DNA of 64,000 nucleotides from contig JAFGIX010000054.1 of assembly GCA_016929395.1 (NCBI GenBank), forward strand, positions 62,001 through 126,000, in the 5' to 3' direction. Positions 30,601 to 38,630 of this stretch are shown here, one piece after another. The position numbers and the translations under genes were made by a program. This DNA is from Candidatus Zymogenus saltonus. Its GTDB lineage: Bacteria; Desulfobacterota; Zymogenia; Zymogenales; Zymogenaceae. How positions within the stretch are numbered: the first letter of the stretch is position 1; every line of letters starts with the position of its first letter. Under the pieces are notes generated by a model. The model saw only the letters and a list, made by a program, of their open reading frames with translations, was not told where the DNA came from and searched no databases.

Positions 30601-31489
30601 CGTGGTCAAGAGGGTAATCCCCCTTGTGACTGGAACGATTGACAAGACGATAGAGGTGGTAGTCAATCTTGAAAAGAAACTCTGTACGGCGGAAGGCGAT
30701 GTTGGACAGCTTGAGCAATGCCTCCTGAATCTGTGTATAAACTCCAGGGACGCCATGCCCGGAGGAGGCAAGATCATAATCGAGACGAATAATCAGATCG
30801 TCGACGAACATTTCGTCAAAACCCACCTTGACGCCAAGGTCGGGAATTACGTTGTGCTGTCGGTAACGGACACCGGAACCGGAATAGCCCCGGACATCAT
30901 AGATCACATCTTCGAGCCTTTCTTTACGACGAAAAAACATGCCGGGGGATCAGGGATGGGACTCGCAACGGTTTACGGCATCGTGAAAAACCTCCAGGGG
31001 ATTATCACCGTGTACAGTGAGGTGGGAGAAGGAACTACCTTTCGGCTCTATTTCCCCGCCATCGAAGAAGAGGTTGAAGAGAACGACTTGACTTATGAAG
31101 ATGCATCTTTGGGGGGGGATGAGACAATACTCCTTGTGGATGACGAGAAGGTCGTAAGAGATATGTGGGGAGAAATACTAAATGAGCTCGGGTATGAGGT
31201 CATTATCTCCGAGGGGGGCAAAGAGGTGATAGATATAATCGAGGAGAAAGGAAAGGAGATCGACCTGATTATCCTCGATGTAGTCATGCCGGACATGGGC
31301 GGCGGGGAGATATTGGAAAAGGTCAAGGAGATGGAGCCCGACATAAGGGTCCTTCTGTCTTCCGGTTACAGCGAAAACGGACAGGTCGGCGATATAATCA
31401 AGGCCGGCGCCGACGGTTTCATTCAGAAACCGGTCTCCATACTGAACCTGACTAAAAAGATCAGGGAGATTTTTAATCATGGAGATTGA
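27611..31489 (+). CDS. Hybrid sensor histidine kinase with seven PAS domains
   Basis: A 1292-residue cytoplasmic signalling protein with no membrane segment. After a short coiled coil, seven PAS or PAS/PAC units follow at roughly 40-150, 160-275, 285-405, 415-540, 545-660, 665-785 and 790-910; each ends in a DITERK-type linker. The HisKA helix reads GGMAHNFNNIL with phospho-acceptor His932, where most relatives have AHDFNNIL. The HATPase domain has NLCINSRDAMP, DTGTGI and GGSGMGLATVYGIV. A C-terminal receiver carries Asp1223 in ILDVVMPD. The ribosome binding site GGGGGAAGG precedes the ATG. No response regulator gene is adjacent, so its output partner is elsewhere. Cytoplasmic multi-PAS kinases often sense redox state or small ligands. 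Confidence 0.93.
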   Translation: MEALEKLKEENFQLKKKIEDLTRELDKHIISKREKETILQAVEDSLGGIAIIDRDWKLKYVNSAVVKMWNYDYGGEMIGRDFVEFFTERSEEDLNTAIEDISENGYWQGELIGRRKDGSTFFVLMSQSAVKDEGRDVSAIVASCIETTEYKKALRDVVESEMRYRITMDHLGDIIFVLNTNLDIVLVNSVMVDWYRDLGLKRKKMIGKNVFDLLPFLPDKIREECRAVFDTGQTIVREDEFSIEGNRYIMDMRIIPIIDGGEVNRIVTVMRDITVKKVVEEEFLRSEEKYRLIADNVPVGIFIHVNGEIIYCGREGAHLLGYDEPEELVGRNVIEFIHEDSRELTIERASRRAKGEDVPSGYEIKMIKKNGEVIPILIYGNTLEYLGENAIQGVIIDISERKKVEEEREKLLVQLKDSEERYRTLIETSNDVICVVKYDKIAFFNKRLPDMLGFTEDEIKRMNFVNFIHPDDIEMVRDMHLRRMRGEGVPSTYEFRGVKRNGDVIPVEINVATIEWEGGPAALCFIRNIKERKEAEEALRESEGKWRNLFENSIDSVFTVDVKGNFTSANPAMEALTGYKIDELIGRSFKELLIPEEVDKVLETYNILYRAGMPVKDFVLTAVRKDGEKRLVEGNSNVIKKGEDIIGFQGTFGDITEKRKTEEALVESEKKYRDLVENIDDMIYIADGEGKFKFYNKALVEFAGYTEEDFVGKNFKDLITPESYEYAAEIFKRQLRGEDVGTFEFQFIDNKGNLKVSEMRERLIWEGDRIIEVHGIGRDITERRMAEEMIRESEEKFRNMFESSKDVIYLTNIEGEFLDINPAAEEIFGYGIEELKDRNVKDLYKNKKDRDNFQREIQEKGFVKDYSIVFKKKDGTALDCLLTSTLRRGKDGSIVGYQGIIRDITERKQLEEQLLRAQKMKAIGTLAGGMAHNFNNILVGIMGYSEYLLGKRKEGDPDYKALKTIHESTVKASELTRQLLNIARGGDYKRVKVNMNSVVKRVIPLVTGTIDKTIEVVVNLEKKLCTAEGDVGQLEQCLLNLCINSRDAMPGGGKIIIETNNQIVDEHFVKTHLDAKVGNYVVLSVTDTGTGIAPDIIDHIFEPFFTTKKHAGGSGMGLATVYGIVKNLQGIITVYSEVGEGTTFRLYFPAIEEEVEENDLTYEDASLGGDETILLVDDEKVVRDMWGEILNELGYEVIISEGGKEVIDIIEEKGKEIDLIILDVVMPDMGGGEILEKVKEMEPDIRVLLSSGYSENGQVGDIIKAGADGFIQKPVSILNLTKKIREIFNHGD

Positions 31490-32057
31490 AGAAGCCGTTG
31501 TTTTGCTGTTTTAGCCTTCCTGCCGTGCCCAAATGTTTTTACCGCTTCAAGATAGGTTCCGACTCACGAATCGAATTATCGGAGGGATCAACCCTCAGGG
31601 TCAACTTGAGATCATTTCCGACTGATAAAGACTTCTTTTGATGATACTCTGTTCAATTTATTCAGCTGTTTCGTGCCCGAGAGAAAGGCGGTTTTTTTAG
31701 AATCTGATTCATTTAAACAATGCGGACTTTAAAGTCCGTCCGCCATTCTTTTCCCTTGATGGTGCGGGAAGCCTTTTTAAAGGCCGAGGAAATCGGCCGT
31801 TTTGGGGCTTGGTGTGTCAAGGCCAGTATTTTAAGGCGCTCGGTCCATTCTGTGAAGCCGCCTCTATTAAAGATAGAAGGGTAATCAATTTTCCATAAGC
31901 TCCAATCGATGGCCTCTCAAAACAGGTTTTTAACAGCCTCTTTGCAATTGCTTTAGCCATTGGTGCGGACAAGAGATCGGAAGTGGACAAGAAACATCAA
32001 GGAGACATTTACTCGATACAAGAGAGACGCCCTTACGATAATGAGGCATGATTGCCC
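31490..32057. other. Gene-free gap between convergent genes
   Basis: No gene recognised. It contains a 16-base palindrome, CGGACTTTAAAGTCCG (31723-31738), and a hairpin GGCCGA-loop-TCGGCC (31782-31798) followed by GTTTT, which may end plus-strand transcription from the kinase gene about 300 bases upstream. Confidence 0.5.
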
Positions 32058-33056
32058 TCAACAGATTCGGGGAAGCTCCTCGCCGTAGGGCATCTCCACC
32101 ACCCTCTCTCCTCCGAAGCAGGTCTTTAAAAAAACCGAAACCGCCCTGCGCTTAACAGCCCTTCCTATGATCTCGGCGTTTTCACCCCCACTTGTCGCCC
32201 TCAATATCTCGAGGGCCTTTTCGGCGTCGCTCGCGGAAACGAAAACCAGAAGCTTCCCCTCGTTGGCAACAGAAAGGGGATCGAGGCCCAGCATCTCGCA
32301 GGCGGCTCTGACCTCCGCCCTTACGGGGATATTATCCTCGTAAAGCTCCGTGGTCACCCCGTGATCCCCGGAGAGCTCCACCAGGGTCGCCGCCACGCCC
32401 CCCCGGGTCGGGTCCCTCATGGCGTGGATATCGACCCCCCCGTCCAAAAGCGCCTTGACGTAGGGCCAGACCGGCGCGCTGTCCGATTCGATCTCGATGT
32501 CGAAATCGATCCCCTTCCGCCTGCTCATCACCGCTATCCCGTGCTCCGCTATCGGGCCGTTGATCAGGACGGCGTCCCCCTCTTTTATGCCGAGGTTTCC
32601 CATATCATGACGGCGAATCCCTATTCCGGCGGTGTTCACGAAGAGCTGATCCGCATCCCCCCTCGCCACCACCTTTGTGTCGCCTGTTATTATGGAGACG
32701 CTGCACTCCGCTGCCGCCCTTCCGGCCGACTCGACAATTCGCCTCAGGGTGTCCATCTCAAGGCCTTCCTCGATGATCAGAGAAAAAGATACGGCGACAG
32801 GCTCCGCGCCCGACACCGCCAGGTCGTTTACCGTGCCGTGAATGCTCAGGCTCCCGATATTCCCCCCGTTAAAGAAGAGGGGTTTTACCACAAAGGAGTC
32901 GGTGGTGAAGTAGAGATCTTCCGCCCCGGGGACCCTTGCCGCGTCGGGGAGGGCGGAAACGCTGCCCCCTATCGATGGAACGATGATCTCCTCGACGAGC
33001 TCCCGCGTCAATACCCCGCCGCCGCCGTGGGCCAATACTATTCTCTTTTTCTCCAT
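32058..33056 (-). CDS. hypE: Hydrogenase maturation factor HypE (carbamoyl dehydratase)
   Basis: Accepts a carbamoyl group from HypF on its C-terminal cysteine and dehydrates it to thiocyanate, the source of the cyanide ligands of the [NiFe] centre. The 332-residue protein ends in PRIC, the invariant HypE tail with the acceptor cysteine at 332. The AIRS-type ATP-binding fold shows AHGGGG near the start, TTDSFVV, and HDMGNLGIKEGD; MRDPTRGGVA marks the C-terminal domain. AAGGCGAG precedes the ATG. It is the last gene of the minus-strand hydrogenase operon, 118 bases after hypF. Confidence 0.96.
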   Translation of the reverse strand: MEKKRIVLAHGGGGVLTRELVEEIIVPSIGGSVSALPDAARVPGAEDLYFTTDSFVVKPLFFNGGNIGSLSIHGTVNDLAVSGAEPVAVSFSLIIEEGLEMDTLRRIVESAGRAAAECSVSIITGDTKVVARGDADQLFVNTAGIGIRRHDMGNLGIKEGDAVLINGPIAEHGIAVMSRRKGIDFDIEIESDSAPVWPYVKALLDGGVDIHAMRDPTRGGVAATLVELSGDHGVTTELYEDNIPVRAEVRAACEMLGLDPLSVANEGKLLVFVSASDAEKALEILRATSGGENAEIIGRAVKRRAVSVFLKTCFGGERVVEMPYGEELPRIC

Positions 33057-33174
33057 ATTCTCGCCTTTCTAAAGGGAACTCCAGTTGAATATTTAAATAC
33101 TGTAGTTTATTAAAAAACGCCGAAGGCCAATCCCGCCCGTTGCCGACCCCCTTTTTTTAAGGGGGCCTCCCGGC

Positions 33175-35463
33175 TTACCTGTTCCTCCACGCGGCGACGG
33201 CCGCCTGCCCTAGAGCGATGCCGCCGTCCCCGGCCGGAACCCGGCCGTTCAGCATGACGTCAAAGCCGTCCTCCATTAGAATTTTCACCAGGCGCTCCGT
33301 CAGAAAGCGGTTTATGAAGACGCCACCTGAGAGGGCTACTGCCGATATAGATGCAGCGTCCCTGAGTCTCTTTGTCATATCGAGGGTAAATTCGGCCACG
33401 GAGTTGTGAAAGCGGGCCGATACCACCGGGGCGCCGACTCCCCTCCTTATGTCGTCGACGATACCCCTGATGATGCCGTTCGTCTCGACGAAGGCAACAC
33501 CGTTTTCAGACTCAACTATCTCGGCGGGGTAGTGTCCCTCCTCTCCCGGCTCCCTCTCGGCTGTCGCCTCCAGTTCCATCGGCGCCTGGGAGTGGTAGGT
33601 GTTTATCGTGCATATGCCAATAAGGGCCGAAACGGCGTCGAAGAGGCGCCCCACGCCGGTCGTTAGGGGGCTGTTTACCCCTTTTCCCATCATATCTGTC
33701 ATCAGCAAAACCTCCCCATCGTCAAGGGAGGGGAGAAGCTCCCGATAGAGGGAGGGAGCCTCGTCTCCAAATGCCCTCAATAAATATACATAGGCCATCC
33801 TGTCGGGCCTCCTCGCCGCGGCGTCCCCGCCCGGCTGGGGGACTGGGGCGATGTGTCCAACCCTCTCGAATTCTTCGAGATCACAGATCAAAAACTCCCC
33901 TCCCCAAAGGGCGCCGTCCGTGCCTAGGCCGAGGCCGTCGAAAGAAACGCCTATGACCTTATCGGTGTATCCGGTCTCCGCAAGGACCGACGCGATGTGG
34001 GCGTGGTGGTGCTGGACCGGAACCGGAATAAGGCCCGATTCCTTGACAAAGCGGGTGGAGAGATAGTCGGGGTGGAGGTCGTGGGCGATATACTTAGGCC
34101 TAACCTCGAGGATGCCCTTCAAGTGGCCGGTTGCTTCCAAGAAGGCCTCGTATGCCGAGACGTTCTGGAGGTCTCCTATGTGGTGGCTCAAAAATACGTT
34201 TTCACCGCGGGTCAGCCCCACTGTGTTATTCAGCTCCGCCCCCACGGACAATATCTCGCCGCCGGACGTGTCGACGGGAATCTTCACCGGAAACGGTGCG
34301 TAGCCGCGCGACCTCCTGATGAACCTGTTTTTTCCGGCGATGAACCTTGAGACGGAGTCGTCCGTCCTGATGTGGATATCCCTGTCGTGCACCAGAAAGA
34401 AGTCGGCCAAAAATCCCAGCCTCTCCTTCGCGTCGGCGTTCCCGTAGGCGATAGGCTCGTCCTTCTGGTTTCCGCTGGTCATGACGAGGATGTCAAGCGG
34501 ACTTTTTAACAGGAGGTGGTGGAGCGGCGTGTACGGGAGCATCAGACCGAAGGAGGCGCTGTTCGGGGCGATCTCCTCCGGGAGTTTGCTGTCCGCCCTC
34601 TTCTTCAGGAGGAGGACCGGCCTCTCGGTGCCGACAAGTATCTCTTCCGCAGAATCGGGGACCTCCGCTATCCTCCTTATCGCGGCCATGTCTCTTGCCA
34701 TCAGGGCGAATGGCTTCTTGTCCCTCTCTTTTCTCCTGCGAAGCTTTACCACCGCCTCGTCGTTTTCGGCGTCGCAGGCGAGGTGAAATCCCCCCAGACC
34801 CTTGACGGCGAGAATCTTCCCCTCCGAGAGGAGCTGAACCGCATGATCTATCGGATTTTCACAAATTATCTTGTTGCCATTTCGGTTGAGGAGCTCCACT
34901 TTGGGTCCGCAGACGGGGCAGCAGGTCGGCTCGGCGTGAAACCTCCGGTTTTTCGGGTCTTCGTATTCACGCCTGCACTCCGGGCACATCTCGAAGGTCG
35001 CCATCGTCGTCCTGGCGCGGTCGTAAGGGATGTCCTTGATTATGGTGTACCTTGGGCCGCAGTTCGTGCAGTTGATGAAGGGGTATCTGTATCTCCTGTC
35101 CTCCGGGTCGTTCATCTCTTTGAGACAATCGGCGCAGGTGGCGATGTCGGGGGAGATCAAAACGCTCCTCACGCCCGTGTTTTTACTCTCGACTATGACG
35201 AACTCCCCGTTTTTAATGCCTGTCGGCGTCAGGGTGTCTGTCCTGACGCTCTCGATCTTAGTCAGGGGGGGCGGCTCCGTCTCGAACCTATTAAGGAACG
35301 CCGAGATTGCGGCGTCATCCCCCTCGACCTCCACGGTGACCCCCTTCGAGTCGTTCAGGACGAATCCCCCAAGCCCCAGGCCGGAGGCGAGGTTGTAGAC
35401 GAAGGGCCTGAATCCGACCCCCTGCACGATCCCCGTTACGTTTACTCTAATCCGCTTTATCAT
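33175..35463 (-). CDS. hypF: Carbamoyltransferase HypF
   Basis: Activates carbamoyl phosphate and transfers the carbamoyl group to HypE. The start is placed at ATG 35463, giving 762 residues beginning IKRIRVNVTG; a TTG 45 bases upstream is less likely. Domain order is canonical: acylphosphatase (GIVQGVGFRPFVYN, about 10-23), two C4 zinc fingers (CADC, NCTNC, CPEC, CCPVC, about 105-200), the YrdC-like domain and the Kae1-like transferase domain with HHHAHIASV and FDGLGLGTDG. The C-terminal ALSGGVFINR segment completes it. It follows hypD after a 222-base gap that may hold a separate signal. Confidence 0.97.
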   Translation of the reverse strand: MIKRIRVNVTGIVQGVGFRPFVYNLASGLGLGGFVLNDSKGVTVEVEGDDAAISAFLNRFETEPPPLTKIESVRTDTLTPTGIKNGEFVIVESKNTGVRSVLISPDIATCADCLKEMNDPEDRRYRYPFINCTNCGPRYTIIKDIPYDRARTTMATFEMCPECRREYEDPKNRRFHAEPTCCPVCGPKVELLNRNGNKIICENPIDHAVQLLSEGKILAVKGLGGFHLACDAENDEAVVKLRRRKERDKKPFALMARDMAAIRRIAEVPDSAEEILVGTERPVLLLKKRADSKLPEEIAPNSASFGLMLPYTPLHHLLLKSPLDILVMTSGNQKDEPIAYGNADAKERLGFLADFFLVHDRDIHIRTDDSVSRFIAGKNRFIRRSRGYAPFPVKIPVDTSGGEILSVGAELNNTVGLTRGENVFLSHHIGDLQNVSAYEAFLEATGHLKGILEVRPKYIAHDLHPDYLSTRFVKESGLIPVPVQHHHAHIASVLAETGYTDKVIGVSFDGLGLGTDGALWGGEFLICDLEEFERVGHIAPVPQPGGDAAARRPDRMAYVYLLRAFGDEAPSLYRELLPSLDDGEVLLMTDMMGKGVNSPLTTGVGRLFDAVSALIGICTINTYHSQAPMELEATAEREPGEEGHYPAEIVESENGVAFVETNGIIRGIVDDIRRGVGAPVVSARFHNSVAEFTLDMTKRLRDAASISAVALSGGVFINRFLTERLVKILMEDGFDVMLNGRVPAGDGGIALGQAAVAAWRNR

Positions 35464-35685
35464 AGTAAGGTCAAAGTAGTCTGTTAAAATAGTCCCACGC
35501 CGATCCAATGGGAATCATAAATAGAATCCCCCCTTCCAACGGAAGATCAAATATGTCAACGGTCTCCACCGTAAGAAACCGATGTTCTCCCAAATCTTAT
35601 TTAATGGCTTAAAAAGTTGTTATAGATATTGATCAGTTCCGGGATCATTATAATATTGATATGATTAAAATGATATGAATAATAA

Positions 35686-36774
35686 TCAGCGGTATTTGTA
35701 AAACGCGCTGCAGGCCCCCTCGGATGAGACCATGCAGGGCCCCACGGGATTTCTTGGGTTGCATACGCTTCCGAAGAGTGGGCACTCGTCGGGGCTCATC
35801 ACCCCTTTTAAGATTTCACCGCAGGAGCATCTCTCGTCCTCTTTTGATTCGATTTCCGGGACGTTGAACCTCTCAAGGGCGTCGAAAGATCTATGTTCGG
35901 AGTTGAAGACGAGGCCGCTCTCCGGTATCTCCCCCAGTCCCCGCCATGTGGCGTTCGCCCTGTCGAAGACCCCGTCCATCACTGTCCTGGCGTTCGGGTT
36001 TCCCTCCTCCTTCACCGCCCTTTTGTATTGGATTTCGACATCGAATCTCTCCTCAACTATCTGGTCAATCGTCATCAGTATCCCCTCGAGTATATCCAGA
36101 GGCTCGAATCCGGTAATCACCGCCGCCCGCCCCTTCTCCGGGATGATGGAGTAGGCACCGGCTCCGAGGATTATGCTCACGTGGCCGGGGCACAGAAACC
36201 CGTCCACGTTGATTTTCGGGTCGTCCAAGAGTATCTTAATGGCGGGGGGGATGACCTTGTGAACCGAGAAGACGGAGAAGTTTGTAAGGCCCCTCTTTTT
36301 CGCCGACATCACCGCCGCGGCGACCGTGGGCGACGTGGTCTCAAAGCCGATCCCCAAAAGCACGACCTCCGCTTCCGCCTTCTCTTCGGCCAGGGAGACG
36401 GCGTTTAAGGGGGATGAAACGACCGCTATATTTGCGCCGTCGCTTCTCATCATCTCGAGGGAGGCCCCGTCCGTCCCAGGGACCCTCATCATATCCCCGA
36501 AGGTCGTAAATATCACGCCCTTCTCCTTTGCCAGAAAGAGCGCCCTGTCTATATCTTGTATCGATGTGACGCAGACCGGACAGCCTGGGCCGGAGACGAG
36601 CCTGACGTTCTCCGGCAGAAGGCTTTTGATCCCGAACCGGTTTATCGAGTGGGTGTGGGTTCCGCACACCTCCATGATCGATATATTGCTTTTAAGCCTC
36701 TCGGAGCGTCTTTTTATCGCCGAAACGAGACCCTTGGCGATCTTCGGGTCCCTGTACTCGTCAATAAATTTCAT
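35686..36774 (-). CDS. hypD: Hydrogenase formation protein HypD
   Basis: Iron-sulfur scaffold on which, with HypC, the Fe(CN)2CO unit is built. The 362-residue protein carries the conserved motifs MEVCGTHTHSINR, SGPGCPVCVT, GFETTSP and CPGHVSIILGA, and a cysteine-rich C-terminus (CSCGEIL, CPLFGSVC, GPCMVSSEGAC) that binds the [4Fe-4S] cluster. Its start overlaps the end of hypC by 14 bases, which fits their direct physical partnership. Confidence 0.97.
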   Translation of the reverse strand: MKFIDEYRDPKIAKGLVSAIKRRSERLKSNISIMEVCGTHTHSINRFGIKSLLPENVRLVSGPGCPVCVTSIQDIDRALFLAKEKGVIFTTFGDMMRVPGTDGASLEMMRSDGANIAVVSSPLNAVSLAEEKAEAEVVLLGIGFETTSPTVAAAVMSAKKRGLTNFSVFSVHKVIPPAIKILLDDPKINVDGFLCPGHVSIILGAGAYSIIPEKGRAAVITGFEPLDILEGILMTIDQIVEERFDVEIQYKRAVKEEGNPNARTVMDGVFDRANATWRGLGEIPESGLVFNSEHRSFDALERFNVPEIESKEDERCSCGEILKGVMSPDECPLFGSVCNPRNPVGPCMVSSEGACSAFYKYR

Positions 36775-36991
36775 TGTCTATCAGCTCCTGCAGGAAAGAG
36801 AGCTTCTCCTTTGCCAGCTCCTCGTCTATCTTGTGGATGGCAAAGCCCACGTGGCAGACCACGTAATCTCCCACCTCAACCTCTTCGTCGACGAGGTCGA
36901 GGGAGGCCTCCCTCTTGACGCCCCCCACCTCGATAACGGCGTAGTTGTCCTTGTCGATCGAGATTATTTTTCCGGGAAATGCGATACACAT
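36761..36991 (-). CDS. hypC: Hydrogenase assembly chaperone HypC
   Basis: A 76-residue chaperone that carries the iron unit to the large subunit. It begins MCIAFPGKI, the obligatory N-terminal cysteine at position 2 that binds iron and the large-subunit precursor. GGAGAAAA precedes the ATG. The gene lies 12 bases after hypA; hypB, which usually sits between these two, is missing. Confidence 0.96.
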   Translation of the reverse strand: MCIAFPGKIISIDKDNYAVIEVGGVKREASLDLVDEEVEVGDYVVCHVGFAIHKIDEELAKEKLSFLQELIDNEIY

Positions 36992-37003
36992 ATCTATTTT
37001 CTC

Positions 37004-37351
37004 CTAATCCACGTCCATCTCAAGAAGTTGCAGCTCCTCCGTCCCCCCCACTACCTGCACCTCGTCCGCCCCGCACCCGGGACACTTTGTAAACTCAAAC
37101 CTGCCTACTTCATACTCTTTATTGCACTTAAAACAATATATTATAACGGGAAGTATCTTGAACTCAAGGGTCGCCCCGAACGCAACCGTCCCCTCCGACT
37201 GAACCTTGAACGCCAGTTCGAGCGCCTTCGGTTCTATGTGGGTCATGCGCCCAAAGGAGAGCCTCATCAAGCTGACCTTTTTAAATCCGTGGGTTGCGGA
37301 ATGTTCCTCCACGATTTTTATCAGCGACTGTATCAGGGAAACCTCATGCAT
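37004..37351 (-). CDS. hypA: Nickel metallochaperone HypA
   Basis: Delivers nickel to the hydrogenase large subunit. The 115 residues start MHEVSLIQSL, with the nickel-binding His2, and the zinc site consists of CFKC and CPGC about 15 residues apart. Its ATG lies within the last codons of the hyaD-like protease gene, an eight-base overlap that suggests coupled translation. HypA normally works with the GTPase HypB, which is not encoded here. Confidence 0.95.
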   Translation of the reverse strand: MHEVSLIQSLIKIVEEHSATHGFKKVSLMRLSFGRMTHIEPKALELAFKVQSEGTVAFGATLEFKILPVIIYCFKCNKEYEVGRFEFTKCPGCGADEVQVVGGTEELQLLEMDVD

Positions 37352-37865
37352 CGTCTGTCTTTACGCTTTCCGGGACTATGTTGAGATTGGACAGCTCCTT
37401 CAAGAGGAGCTCCTCGGCTTTCGGAAATTTTTCCCTCATGAGCGGCGTCATCTTTAGGTCCAAATCGCCGCCGTATTCCTTCGGCACTATGCAGAGGAAC
37501 ACGACCTCGGGGCAGCTGTCCATCATCTCGGCCTGAATCAGGATATCAACGAACTCCACCTCGTGGGCGGAGGTCGGCTCCGGCATGTTCAGCTCCATCT
37601 CTTCCCTGCTGAAGCGATAGAGGGAGCCGGGGTCGTCGTCGGCCTTCAAGACGTCTATTACGATGAGGTGTTTCGTGCTCGTTACGATGTCCAGAAGCCC
37701 GAAGCCGAGGGTGCCGCCGTCCACCAGCATAACGTCGTCGGGAAGTCGGTAGCGTTTGCCGAACCACCTGACGAAGTGAACGCCGAAGCCCTCGTCGGCG
37801 AGGAGTATGTTGCCGAGTCCCATCACGGTGATATTTACGGGTTCGGCCTGATATAAGTTGTTCAT
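37344..37865 (-). CDS. hyaD: Hydrogenase maturation endopeptidase (HyaD/HybD family)
   Basis: Cleaves the C-terminal tail of the large subunit after nickel insertion; the tail here would be the 15 residues after DPCMACAVH of HyaB. The 173-residue protein has the nickel-sensing motif VMGLGNILLADEGFG with its conserved Glu, and DVLKADDDPG and AHEVEFVDIL further on, the second and third ligand regions of the family. The start is uncertain: family members begin about 13 residues further in, but no better-placed ribosome binding site is visible. The gene is separated from hyaC by a terminator hairpin. Confidence 0.92.
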   Translation of the reverse strand: MNNLYQAEPVNITVMGLGNILLADEGFGVHFVRWFGKRYRLPDDVMLVDGGTLGFGLLDIVTSTKHLIVIDVLKADDDPGSLYRFSREEMELNMPEPTSAHEVEFVDILIQAEMMDSCPEVVFLCIVPKEYGGDLDLKMTPLMREKFPKAEELLLKELSNLNIVPESVKTDDA

Positions 37866-37887
37866 AGCTTATCAAAAAAGCCGATTG

Positions 37888-37913
37888 AAAAAGGGGGATA
37901 TAAAATATCCCCC
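37888..37913 (-). terminator. Intra-operon intrinsic terminator between hyaC and hyaD
   Basis: On the minus strand GGGGGATAT, a three-base loop and ATATCCCCC form a perfect nine-pair stem followed at once by TTTTT. It lies 40 bases after the hyaC stop and 23 bases before the hyaD start, so it can separate expression of the structural and maturation genes. Confidence 0.8.
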
Positions 37914-37953
37914 ATTAGCACATTACATTAAAAGTTGTGTTCAGGCAAGAGGA

Positions 37954-38616
37954 CTATTTCTTTTTCTCGAACATCAGCCCGTTGATCATAGAAGATATGG
38001 TCCCGTCTTTCTTTACGGCATCCGTCCAGAACGCCATGTAGACGTGGACCAAGAAATAAAGAATAAACAGCCACATCAGGATGTGGTGGATGAACTTCAC
38101 CGTCGCAAGCCCCAACACATTTTGGAACGGTTTGACAAAGAAGTAGAAGAAGCTTATCAATCCCTTGTCGTAACCGGATCCGGTGAGGATAAGGCCCGTT
38201 ATGACTATGAAAAGGATCATAACCATAAGTCCCAGATATGCGAGGGACTGGAGCGGCGCATAGGCGTATTTCTCTTCGGGCTTTTCATTGGAGATGAGGG
38301 CGTAAAACTTGATCTGCTTTACGAAATTTTCAAAGTCGAGAAAAGCCAAGAAATCTCTCCAGTCGGCATGGAACCTGGAAAAGAACGCCAGGTACAGTCT
38401 CCAGACGAAAAGTATGGAGAGGAGTATGCCGAAGAAGATGTGGAGAAAGCGAATCTCACCCATCAAGAACTTATCCATCGTTTCACCGGCGGAGATGCTG
38501 AAGGGCCTTCCGATATAGAAGCCGGTAGCTATCAGGACGGTAATCGAGATGACGATCATCCAGTGATTCACCCTTATGGCTGCTGACCACTTCTTTGTGG
38601 ATTCAACGTTTTCCAC
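37954..38616 (-). CDS. hyaC: [NiFe] hydrogenase b-type cytochrome subunit
   Basis: Membrane diheme cytochrome b that passes electrons from the hydrogenase small subunit to quinone. The start is GTG with AGGAGG six bases before it. The 220-residue protein has four membrane segments (about 18-38, 55-75, 130-150 and 180-200) and histidines in membrane positions: RVNHWMIV, FLHIFFGI and KFIHHILMWLF. Its place right after the large subunit (14 bases) identifies it as HyaC-type rather than a formate dehydrogenase gamma subunit. Confidence 0.92.
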   Translation of the reverse strand: MENVESTKKWSAAIRVNHWMIVISITVLIATGFYIGRPFSISAGETMDKFLMGEIRFLHIFFGILLSILFVWRLYLAFFSRFHADWRDFLAFLDFENFVKQIKFYALISNEKPEEKYAYAPLQSLAYLGLMVMILFIVITGLILTGSGYDKGLISFFYFFVKPFQNVLGLATVKFIHHILMWLFILYFLVHVYMAFWTDAVKKDGTISSMINGLMFEKKK

Positions 38617-38630
38617 GGCTACCTCCTTTT

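Noticed and set aside
33146-33168. Terminator between hypF and hypE
   Set aside because: CCCCCTT/AAGGGGG can pair on either strand but no T run follows on the transcribed strand, so it is left as a minor hairpin.
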